5,389 nucleotides of DNA from CAYTGM01 sp964437365 (lineage in GTDB: Bacteria > Sumerlaeota > Sumerlaeia > SLMS01): assembly GCA_964437365.1 (NCBI GenBank), contig CAYTGM010000044.1:1-5389 (forward strand). Direction: 5' to 3'. Every line of letters begins with the position of its first letter. Position 1 is the stretch's first letter. Shown here piece after piece: positions 1 to 5,389 of the stretch. The notes under the pieces are model-generated. The model saw only the letters and a program-made list of their open reading frames with translations. It had not been told where the DNA came from and made no database searches. A program made the translations under genes and the position numbers.

Positions 1-236
1 ACGGGTGCACTCTTCTCTCTCAAATGTCATCCACAACTTTAGGGCATATCTCTCTGTGGAATATTTGGAATGTCCGTGACAGAAGGTCCGAACGATTCCA
101 CAAGAATCGAGGTAATCCTACACTCATCCAATTGGAATACTCCTCCATGGTAAGGTGAAGACCGAAAACGAGTTGCCTCGGAATTACTCAATCTCCATGA
201 TGTGCTTGAAATCCTCTCACCTCAAATTTGCACTTT

Positions 237-240
237 GGAG
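237..240 (+). promoter_or_regulatory. Ribosome binding site deciding the amidohydrolase start
   Basis: GGAG lies six bases ahead of the ATG at 247. The same frame is open further upstream to a GTG at 202, but that codon has no purine-rich site before it. The site therefore favours 247 as the start, and the encoded N-terminus then looks like a signal sequence. Confidence 0.7.
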
Positions 241-246
241 TCAAAA

Positions 247-1947
247 ATGTACCCATTCACCCCCTGCCGCTCGATCATGTCGGCCATCGTTGTTACCCTC
301 GCGTTTTGCGCTCCCAGCCTCACCCGTGGCTCCGATGAGGAATCTGTCAAAGCCGACTTGATTATTCACAATGCCAGGGTATGGACCGTGGATGATTCTC
401 TCCCCCAGGCAGAAGCAGTTGCCTCATGGAACGGTAGGATTCTCGCCGTAGGTGAAAATGAGGAGATCGAATTGTTCATGGGAGAGAAGACTGAAGTCAT
501 CGATGCGAACGGCATGCTGGTCCTTCCCGGATTCAATGATAATCACACGCACTTTATCTCGGGCGGGTTTTCTCTCACGGAAGTTCAGCTCAAGGATTCG
601 AAGTCACATGAAGAGTTCGGCGAACGACTTGCCGCTAAGTCGAAAGAACTTCCAAAGGGCGCCTGGATCACCGGAGGTTCCTGGGATCATGACAACTGGC
701 CCGACGCAGAGCTCCCTACGGCAGAACTTATAGATCGCTATGTGCCGGATCGTCCTGTCTTTGTCAGCCGATACGACGGGCACATGGGAGTCGCAAACAG
801 CCTTGCACTCCAAATGGGCGGTGTAGACGCCAACACTAAAGACCCCGAGGGTGGAGTCATTGTTCGTAAGGAGAACTCCATGGAACCCGCCGGTGTGCTT
901 AAGGACACCGCTCAGGGACTTGTCCGACGCGTGATCCCAGACTCCTCATATGAAGAAGAGAAACAGGCCGCGCTGGCTGCTATACACGAGGCAAACCGCG
1001 TTGGAGTCACCAGTCTAACTGACATGAGTGGCAGCCCTGATCGGCTTCGTATCTATCAGGAGCTCTACAACGAAGGGAAACTCACGGTACGTATTGACAT
1101 GCGTATCCCCTTATCCAGGTGGCAGACCTATGAACGCATGGGAATACTTGCAAACTTCTCGAACGAAAACCACATCAAAATTGGTGGCCTGAAGGCTTTT
1201 GTCGATGGTTCTTTAGGTTCCAGCACAGCGCTTTTCTTCGACCCTTATGTACAAGATCCAAGTACTCATGGCGTCTACGTCACTCCCCTTGAAGACTTGG
1301 AAGAGCAGGTTCTTGCCGCTGATAGAGCAGGACTTCACATCGCCGTTCATGCAATCGGAGACAAAGCGAACTCTGACATACTCGACATCTTCGAGAAAAC
1401 GATTCAAGTAAATGGCGAAAGAGATCGACGGTTTCGTGTAGAGCATGCACAACATATTCACCCGAAGGACTTCGAGCGCTATGCCGCGATCGGAGCCATC
1501 GCGAGTGTTCAACCCTACCACGCTATCGATGACGGACGCTGGGCGGAAGGTCGTATCGGTCATGAGCGCTGTAAATCATCTTATGCATTTCAATGGTTTG
1601 AACAGGCAGGAGTTCTTTACTGCTTTGGGTCCGACTGGACTGTCGCGCCGCTCAATCCACTATTGGGCATAGACGCCGCTGTTACGCGTCGTACCATAGA
1701 TGGAGAAAACCCTGGTGGATGGTTTCCCGAACAGAAGATCACGATTGAGCAGGCGATATACGCATACACCTACATGTCAGCTTACGCAGCTTTCGATGAA
1801 GACGTCAAAGGGACCATTACACCGGGAAAACTGGCGGACATGGTCATTGTTGATCAGGATATTTTGACGATTTCTCCCTTGAAAATCCCCGATACAAAAG
1901 TGCTCTATACGATTGTCAATGGCGTGGTGATCTACAAGAGCGAGTAA
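247..1947 (+). CDS. Exported metal-dependent amidohydrolase, YtcJ / amidohydrolase family 3
   Basis: This 566-residue protein belongs to the amidohydrolase superfamily, YtcJ/NfdA-like branch, whose members hydrolyse amides and related C-N bonds with bound divalent metal. The substrate cannot be read from the sequence. Residues 1-30 look like a secretory signal: a short N-region with Arg8, a hydrophobic core near residues 11-25, then a polar stretch. The first-sheet motif ADLIIHNARVWTVDD follows at about 36-50. Metal-ligand motifs appear in the expected order: HTH (His100, His102), a Lys316/Asp320 motif (GGLKAFVDGSLGS), His368 in HAIGDKAN, His400 in RVEHAQH and Asp463 in FGSDWT. The C-terminus closes with the family's PGKLADMVIVDQD strand. 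Length is normal for the family and the gene is intact. I chose ATG 247 over GTG 202 because only 247 has a Shine-Dalgarno sequence. The Cys at residue 21 does not sit in a good lipobox (Phe precedes it), so a soluble periplasmic enzyme is more likely than a lipoprotein. It is probably transcribed alone; the next gene starts 93 bases downstream. Confidence 0.93.
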   Translation: MYPFTPCRSIMSAIVVTLAFCAPSLTRGSDEESVKADLIIHNARVWTVDDSLPQAEAVASWNGRILAVGENEEIELFMGEKTEVIDANGMLVLPGFNDNHTHFISGGFSLTEVQLKDSKSHEEFGERLAAKSKELPKGAWITGGSWDHDNWPDAELPTAELIDRYVPDRPVFVSRYDGHMGVANSLALQMGGVDANTKDPEGGVIVRKENSMEPAGVLKDTAQGLVRRVIPDSSYEEEKQAALAAIHEANRVGVTSLTDMSGSPDRLRIYQELYNEGKLTVRIDMRIPLSRWQTYERMGILANFSNENHIKIGGLKAFVDGSLGSSTALFFDPYVQDPSTHGVYVTPLEDLEEQVLAADRAGLHIAVHAIGDKANSDILDIFEKTIQVNGERDRRFRVEHAQHIHPKDFERYAAIGAIASVQPYHAIDDGRWAEGRIGHERCKSSYAFQWFEQAGVLYCFGSDWTVAPLNPLLGIDAAVTRRTIDGENPGGWFPEQKITIEQAIYAYTYMSAYAAFDEDVKGTITPGKLADMVIVDQDILTISPLKIPDTKVLYTIVNGVVIYKSE

Positions 1948-2040
1948 TGGGTTAAGCATCCAAGAATAGAAAGAGTTACCTCTTAAATTCGTTTAAATGA
2001 CAAAGACAAGATCTGCAACTCACAGTATCAAGAGATCTAG

Positions 2041-2427
2041 ATGAACAAGAATAATAATGAAATTGCCGAGCACCCCATCAACATCCTCTTCATCTGCTCG
2101 AAGAACCAGTGGCGTAGTCCTACTGCAGAAACGATATACCAGGAACATCCTCAAGTTAATGCCCGCTCAGCAGGGACTGCAAATTCCTCAAAACGGAAGG
2201 TAAGCCTTCGAGATTTAGAGTGGGCCGATTTACTGATCGTGATGGAAGAAAAGCATCTTTCTCGACTGCGCGAAGAATATCGTAATCACACAATCTCAAT
2301 AAAGAGTTATGTCCTTGATATACCTGATGAATACGGATACATGGATCCGGATCTCATCAGTGAACTTCGAAATGCCGTTGATCCGATCATCGAGGAGCTG
2401 GGGAAGGAAGATCATAGATCGCCATAG
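2041..2427 (+). CDS. Small low-molecular-weight protein tyrosine phosphatase-like protein
   Basis: This 128-residue soluble protein resembles the short predicted tyrosine phosphatases grouped as COG4551. After a 12-residue polar start, the first strand NILFIC leads into the phosphatase loop, a C-x5-R-S signature with Cys19 as the likely nucleophile and Arg25-Ser26 binding phosphate (CSKNQWRSP). ARSAGT (41-46), WADLLIVME (61-69) and the acidic segment VLDIPDEYGYMDPDL (91-105) follow, in the order usual for these proteins. Asp93, Asp96 and Asp102 are candidates for the general acid; I cannot say which. At 128 residues it is shorter than classical LMW phosphatases or arsenate reductases (about 130-160), and it lacks the DPY-type C-terminal context of the classical enzymes. 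The physiological substrate is unknown. The start has only a weak purine-rich site (AAGAGA, about five bases upstream), but no other in-frame start precedes the catalytic loop. The gene converges on the kinase gene across an 84-base gap. Confidence 0.85.
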   Translation: MNKNNNEIAEHPINILFICSKNQWRSPTAETIYQEHPQVNARSAGTANSSKRKVSLRDLEWADLLIVMEEKHLSRLREEYRNHTISIKSYVLDIPDEYGYMDPDLISELRNAVDPIIEELGKEDHRSP

Positions 2428-2440
2428 ATCAAATTTCATG

Positions 2441-2477
2441 TATAAAGAAAGCCTGTCGGTAGATAGTATCCAACAGG
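2441..2477 (-). terminator. Rho-independent terminator for the kinase gene
   Basis: Read on the minus strand, CCTGTTGG and CCGACAGG form an eight-pair stem (one G-U pair) around a ten-base loop. It is followed at once by the T-rich run CTTTCTTTAT. It starts 35 bases beyond the kinase stop codon. On the plus strand the G-U pair becomes a C/A mismatch and no T-run follows, so it should work mainly for minus-strand transcripts. Confidence 0.75.
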
Positions 2478-2511
2478 TCCATTAGATAAGTGACGGTTGT
2501 TCGTTTTTGCA

Positions 2512-3261
2512 TCAAGTAACAATTGCATTGAGTGCTGATCGCGTGCGCTCAAAAACCTCTTCCGGTGATCCATCAGCGACAATGTTTACGAGCAAGCCTT
2601 TAGCAGCAAAATACTCTTCCAATGGTCGGGTGCTCTTTTCGTAGACTTCCAGACGTTCTCTGATGGACTCAGGTTTATCGTCGTCCCGTTGAAAGAGCTC
2701 TCCACCGCATTTGTCGCATAACCCTTCTGACTTCGGCGGATTGAATGTCAGGTGGTACGTTGTTTTGCACCCTGAACAGGTTCGCCGGCCGCTCAGACGC
2801 TCGATCACTTCGTCTCTATCGAGCGTATAGTTCAGGACTGCATCCAGCTGAATGCCCAGCTTGTCTAGAATCTGATCGAGAGACTTAGCCTGGTCGACGG
2901 TGCGTGGGAACCCGTCCAGCATGAACCCGTACCCACAATTCAGACAGGCGGAGCGTTCCTCCACAAGCGCTACCACCATTTCATCGGATACGAGAAGCCC
3001 CTTTTTCATGGCCTCGATGGCATCCTGCATCGCGGGGCTAAGCCTGCCCGCTCCTAAGCCTTTCGCAGCCCGGAAGACATCGCCCGTAGATAGCTGACAG
3101 GACTTAAACTCTTCACAAATGAGCTCGGCCTGTGTCCCCTTACCAATTCCGGGAGCACCGAGAAGGGCGAGTTTTAGTGCACGCTGGGGGTGGCAATCCT
3201 CTCTTGTACAGGAACCACCATTCGGATGAAGCCATACTCCTCGACTGTTTTTAATGGTCAT
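2512..3261 (-). CDS. Adenylate-kinase-like nucleoside monophosphate kinase with N-terminal extension
   Basis: This 249-residue cytoplasmic kinase is expected to transfer a phosphate from ATP to AMP or another nucleoside monophosphate. The P-loop is GAPGIGKGT (35-43). The monophosphate site is seen in STGD (58-61) with Arg64, and in DGFPR (116-120) with Gln124. The LID domain carries Arg159 and a four-cysteine zinc-type motif, Cys162-x2-Cys165 and Cys182-x2-Cys185. The sequence around it (TYHLTFNPP, GGELFQRDDD) closely resembles zinc-LID adenylate kinases of Bacillus. Arg201 and Arg203 in ESIRERL are the expected catalytic arginines. Typical adenylate kinases are about 215 residues and begin just before the P-loop. 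Here some 29 extra residues come first, including Trp10 and a Cys18-x4-Cys23-His24 cluster, and the segment after Arg64 is about three residues longer than in the E. coli enzyme. The start is supported by AGGAGG seven bases upstream. I leave the symbol blank because this may be a second, divergent paralogue rather than the cell's main adk. Confidence 0.9.
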   Translation of the reverse strand: MTIKNSRGVWLHPNGGSCTREDCHPQRALKLALLGAPGIGKGTQAELICEEFKSCQLSTGDVFRAAKGLGAGRLSPAMQDAIEAMKKGLLVSDEMVVALVEERSACLNCGYGFMLDGFPRTVDQAKSLDQILDKLGIQLDAVLNYTLDRDEVIERLSGRRTCSGCKTTYHLTFNPPKSEGLCDKCGGELFQRDDDKPESIRERLEVYEKSTRPLEEYFAAKGLLVNIVADGSPEEVFERTRSALNAIVT

Positions 3262-3268
3262 TTTTATT

Positions 3269-3274
3269 CCTCCT
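3269..3274 (-). promoter_or_regulatory. Strong ribosome binding site for the kinase
   Basis: AGGAGG on the minus strand lies seven bases before the ATG at 3261. It is a near-perfect Shine-Dalgarno sequence, and it fixes the start upstream of the extra N-terminal segment rather than near the P-loop. Confidence 0.8.
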
Positions 3275-3298
3275 GATCTTACTCATTTATTTTCTAAT

Positions 3299-3328
3299 TA
3301 AATAAGAAAATCCGAGGGAGGGCGTCAA
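3299..3328 (-). promoter_or_regulatory. Possible promoter of the kinase gene
   Basis: On the minus strand, TTGACG (3328-3323) matches five of six bases of a sigma-70 -35 box. Eighteen bases later comes TATTTA (3304-3299), a weak -10 match within an AT-rich stretch. The position would give a leader of about 30 bases. The -10 match is poor, so this is a suggestion only. Confidence 0.3.
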
Positions 3329-3520
3329 TTCGTCTTCGCAGAAGGATGGTCGATTCCTGAACTTTCGCATGGTGGAATTTTATACGAAAGATTCCGTTCA
3401 ACCAGTGAATCCATGCCATATAGACGAGTACGAATTCGTCAACCGATTTGGCAAACACTCGATTCTGGTATGGTTCCGATCCTGACTGAGGAGGAAGACC
3501 AGATCCTCGCCAGGAGTCGA

Positions 3521-4516
3521 CTATTGGGGAAAGACCTCGTTGGGTGTCTCTCGTTTCTCCTTCAGACACCTTAAATTTTCGAAGGTCGTCTTTGCAATTT
3601 GCTCAATCGCATTGGAAGTGAAGAAAGCCTGGTGTCCTGTGATCAGCACGTTGGGAAACGTCAGGAGTCGTGCGAAGACATCATCAGAAATTATTTGATC
3701 TGAGAGGTCTTCGAAGAACAGGTCTGCTTCCTCTTCGTAGACATCCAGGCCCAGGTATCCGATTTTTCTTTTCTTCAATCCATCAATAAGTGCTTCAGTA
3801 TCAACGAGAGCTCCTCGACTGGTATTTATCAGCATCACTCCAGACTTCATTTTTGACACAGCTTGCTCATCTATTAGATGGAAGGTTTCTTTCATTAAGG
3901 GACAGTGAAGCGAGATGATGTCTGATCGCTCGTAGAGGCTATCGAGACTTGTATAGGACCCTCCATACTTCTTAAACGCTTCGTTCTCTACAGGATCATA
4001 GCCGAGGGTAGTTACGCCCAAACCACTAATGACGCGGGCAAACTCGACGCCTATCTTACCCGTTCCTATTACACCTATAGTTTTACCTTGTATATCAAAG
4101 CCAAGCAGACCATCGAGAGCGAAGTTACCTTCTCGTACTCTATTATGAGCACGGTATATTTTTCTGTTAAGAGAGAGGATAAGAGCAAGAGCGTGTTCGG
4201 CAACGGCAGTAGGAGAATATGCGGGAACACGAAAAACACGAATGCCAGCATCTTTTGCAGCATTTAGGTCGACATTATTGAAACCTGCGCAGCGCAAAAC
4301 AACCCCTTGTATACTTTCTTCTTTAAGACCTGAAATCGTATCCGCATCGACGCTATCGTTGACAAACACACAGACCGCATCTGATCCGCTTGCGAGGGAA
4401 ACAGTATCTTTCTGAAGCGGCGCCTCATGATAGACAATTTCAACAGAACCATCATCGTTCTCTGCGTCAAAAAATCGACGATCATAAGGCTTGGTTGAAA
4501 AGACCGTGAGTTTCAT
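3521..4516 (-). CDS. ldhA: D-lactate dehydrogenase (NAD-dependent, LdhA type)
   Basis: This 331-residue cytoplasmic enzyme should reduce pyruvate to D-lactate with NADH, regenerating NAD+ during fermentation. It aligns by eye with E. coli LdhA along its whole length. Matching blocks include the N-terminus (MKL.V.STK.YD), LRCAGFNNVDL (74-84), VAEHAL (105-110), ISLHCPL (201-207), DLFFED (265-270) and the final ETPNEV. The Rossmann nucleotide-binding motif is GTGKIG (151-156), with Asp174 at the end of the next strand, as expected for NAD rather than NADP. The catalytic trio is complete: Arg234 in NTSRGALVD, Glu263 and His295 in TGHQAF. Length is usual for the family (E. coli LdhA is 329 residues). 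AAGGAG sits five bases before the start. No clear terminator follows the stop codon, and 168 bases separate it from the membrane-protein gene upstream. Other D-2-hydroxyacid dehydrogenases are possible, but the LdhA-specific blocks argue against them. Confidence 0.93.
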   Translation of the reverse strand: MKLTVFSTKPYDRRFFDAENDDGSVEIVYHEAPLQKDTVSLASGSDAVCVFVNDSVDADTISGLKEESIQGVVLRCAGFNNVDLNAAKDAGIRVFRVPAYSPTAVAEHALALILSLNRKIYRAHNRVREGNFALDGLLGFDIQGKTIGVIGTGKIGVEFARVISGLGVTTLGYDPVENEAFKKYGGSYTSLDSLYERSDIISLHCPLMKETFHLIDEQAVSKMKSGVMLINTSRGALVDTEALIDGLKKRKIGYLGLDVYEEEADLFFEDLSDQIISDDVFARLLTFPNVLITGHQAFFTSNAIEQIAKTTFENLRCLKEKRETPNEVFPQ

Positions 4517-4521
4517 ATACT

Positions 4522-4527
4522 CTCCTT
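4522..4527 (-). promoter_or_regulatory. Ribosome binding site of ldhA
   Basis: AAGGAG on the minus strand lies five bases ahead of the ATG at 4516. It supports the start that aligns with the N-terminus of E. coli LdhA. Confidence 0.75.
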
Positions 4528-4684
4528 AAATACTTTCTTATCCAAACATCAAGAAGCACGCCATGCTGGAGGCTAGGCTACATATCTTTTAATGGATATT
4601 CAAGAACAAGATCTCGAAGTTCGTAAATAAGAAATCTAAAGTATTACTCTGATGGAAACATTGACGCAAATGGGGTCCATGAAA

Positions 4685-5317
4685 TCAAAGCCTTTCTTTT
4701 TTTTCACGATCAACCGATTCTGATTCTTTCTCTTTAATTTCCGTTACTTCCTCGGAAATGACATGGGACATTCCCAAGTATCCTGGCTTGGTGATGATCT
4801 TCACTTGAGTCTTGTGTGGTTCAACTCTTTCCCAGATCTTCTTAGAGACATCAACTCTGTATTCATCGTGGACATCAGAGATTGGTTCAACAACGAGGTA
4901 CTGGCCATCTTCAGTTTCGATTATACGTTTGACTATACGGATATGTTCACGAGATTCTCCAGTATCCCATGCTCCATTGACCCAACTTAAAACACAACCA
5001 GTGCCAACGAAAGTCGTAAAGATAAGAAAAAAGGAGAAGAAGCATAAGAAGCTTAGCGGATTTGTTTTTGTAACTCTCTGGTCGAAATATGGATACTTCC
5101 AAAGGATCAAACCCAAGAGAGGCAAAGGAATTACTGAAAGGGGCAATATCTTCAAAAACCAGTACTCAACCAGATCCATATCGCGGATCAATGGATAGGC
5201 TGAGGTAGAATATAGACCGAAAAGGAGAGCAGGAATTAATGTTAAGAAAAAGAAGATTGCCATAATCGGATAATAGGGAAAAACTATACGACCCGAAGGG
5301 TTTAGATAGTTTGGCAT
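4685..5317 (-). CDS. Uncharacterised membrane protein with three transmembrane helices
   Basis: From the first ATG the product is 210 residues, and I do not recognise a named family. Three hydrophobic segments are visible, at about residues 17-37, 53-73 and 88-112, the third rich in Phe. A soluble domain follows at about 113-187, starting with WVNGAWDTGE and containing the strand-like pieces QYLVVEPIS, EYRVDVSKKIWERV and TQVKIITKPGYLGMSHV. This resembles the beta-rich C-terminal domains of some multi-helix hypothetical membrane proteins, but that is a recollection, not a match. The last 23 residues are highly charged (many Glu and Lys). The start is uncertain: no good Shine-Dalgarno sequence precedes the ATG at 5317, and the frame stays open without a stop to the window edge at 5389, so the gene may be cut off there. 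It lies upstream of ldhA on the same strand, but the 168-base gap gives little reason to link their functions. Confidence 0.7.
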   Translation of the reverse strand: MPNYLNPSGRIVFPYYPIMAIFFFLTLIPALLFGLYSTSAYPLIRDMDLVEYWFLKILPLSVIPLPLLGLILWKYPYFDQRVTKTNPLSFLCFFSFFLIFTTFVGTGCVLSWVNGAWDTGESREHIRIVKRIIETEDGQYLVVEPISDVHDEYRVDVSKKIWERVEPHKTQVKIITKPGYLGMSHVISEEVTEIKEKESESVDREKKERL

Positions 5318-5389
5318 CGTCTCATTTCTTTGAAGTTCAGAGTGTCTTATCGACTTAATATGAAACGAGTGTTCTGGGTTGCTTTCATC

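Larger units (their letters stand above)
3262..3520. other. Intergenic region between kinase and ldhA, function unclear
   Basis: This 259-base stretch separates the start of the kinase gene from the end of ldhA. It holds the kinase leader and ribosome binding site. The rest has no recognisable gene. One plus-strand frame is open from 3302 to a TAA at 3572-3574, but its first ATG is at 3413 and has no ribosome binding site. A minus-strand frame is open from an ATG at 3569 down to 3294, also without a clear binding site, and its first codons overlap the end of ldhA. Neither product resembles a family I know. It could be a leader region or the remains of a decayed gene. Confidence 0.5.

Noticed and set aside
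3..158. Plus-strand frame open from the window start to a TGA at 156-158, possibly the tail of an upstream gene
   Set aside because: Only about 50 codons, with no recognisable motif; other frames on both strands are broken. I cannot support a gene here.
155..361. Plus-strand 68-codon open frame at the start of the amidohydrolase gene
   Set aside because: It overlaps the signal-sequence region in another frame, and its Ser/Pro/Arg-rich translation looks like a frame shadow.
1213..1563. Minus-strand 116-codon open frame inside the amidohydrolase gene
   Set aside because: It lies wholly antisense within a gene with clear catalytic motifs, and its translation resembles no known protein.
1971..1997. 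Two small AT-rich hairpins after the amidohydrolase stop (AAGAG/CTCTT, and TTAAA/TTTAA around TTCG)
   Set aside because: Stems are only five pairs, mostly A-T, with no T-run after them, so they are not credible terminators.
2010..2038. AGATCT occurring twice just ahead of the phosphatase start, possible operator half-sites
   Set aside because: A six-base palindrome repeated once by chance is plausible, and no flanking symmetry extends it.
3490..3520. Short GAGGA/TCCTC inverted repeat just after the ldhA stop
   Set aside because: The five-pair stem has no following T-run on the minus strand, so it does not qualify as an intrinsic terminator.
4517..4684. Search for an ldhA promoter or a redox-regulator site in the upstream gap
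   Set aside because: Only a weak pair (TTGTTC and GATATG, 17 bases apart on the minus strand) was found, too far from consensus to call. I saw no clear operator palindrome.
4812..5198. Plus-strand 128-codon open frame antisense to the membrane protein
   Set aside because: Its Ser/Thr/Arg/Lys-rich translation is what the complement of a hydrophobic, Phe-rich gene would give. No ribosome binding site or family match was seen.
5360..5389. Plus-strand ATG followed by ten codons resembling the start of a signal peptide at the window edge
   Set aside because: Too short to judge, with no ribosome binding site; it also overlaps the open upstream frame of the minus-strand membrane protein.

Overview
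This is a gene-dense bacterial stretch of roughly even GC content, with five protein-coding genes. Two genes read on the plus strand (an exported amidohydrolase and a small tyrosine-phosphatase-like protein). They converge on three minus-strand genes (an adenylate-kinase-like nucleotide kinase, a D-lactate dehydrogenase and an uncharacterised membrane protein). No tRNA, rRNA, CRISPR array, insertion sequence or phage gene was seen. The exported amidohydrolase, the LdhA-type fermentative dehydrogenase and the kinase with a zinc-finger-like LID suggest a Gram-negative bacterium, possibly of the Verrucomicrobiota/Planctomycetota group. That placement comes from recalled family resemblance and is weak.

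Layout. Positions 1-246 are a leader with no recognisable gene. Positions 247-1947 encode a metal-dependent amidohydrolase of the YtcJ/amidohydrolase-3 type, with an N-terminal signal sequence and all expected metal-ligand motifs. After a 93-base gap, 2041-2427 encodes a short low-molecular-weight-phosphatase-like protein. The convergent gap 2428-2511 carries a convincing intrinsic terminator for the minus-strand kinase gene (2512-3261). That kinase has an unusual 29-residue extension ahead of its P-loop, and a strong ribosome binding site supports its start. Positions 3262-3520 are a puzzling intergenic region, open in one frame on each strand but without a credible translation start. Positions 3521-4516 encode a complete LdhA. 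After a further 168-base gap, 4685-5317 or beyond encodes a three-helix membrane protein whose frame stays open to the window edge, so its true start may lie outside the window.

The genes do not form an obvious single pathway. LdhA would regenerate NAD+ by reducing pyruvate to D-lactate, the kinase would rebalance adenine nucleotides, and the amidohydrolase would cleave an unknown amide or related substrate outside the cytoplasm. Each minus-strand gene except the membrane protein has its own good ribosome binding site, and the gaps are wide enough for separate promoters. I see ordinary housekeeping and accessory metabolism and no convincing new multi-gene system. The oddities worth following up are the kinase extension, the 3262-3520 region and the open right-hand edge.
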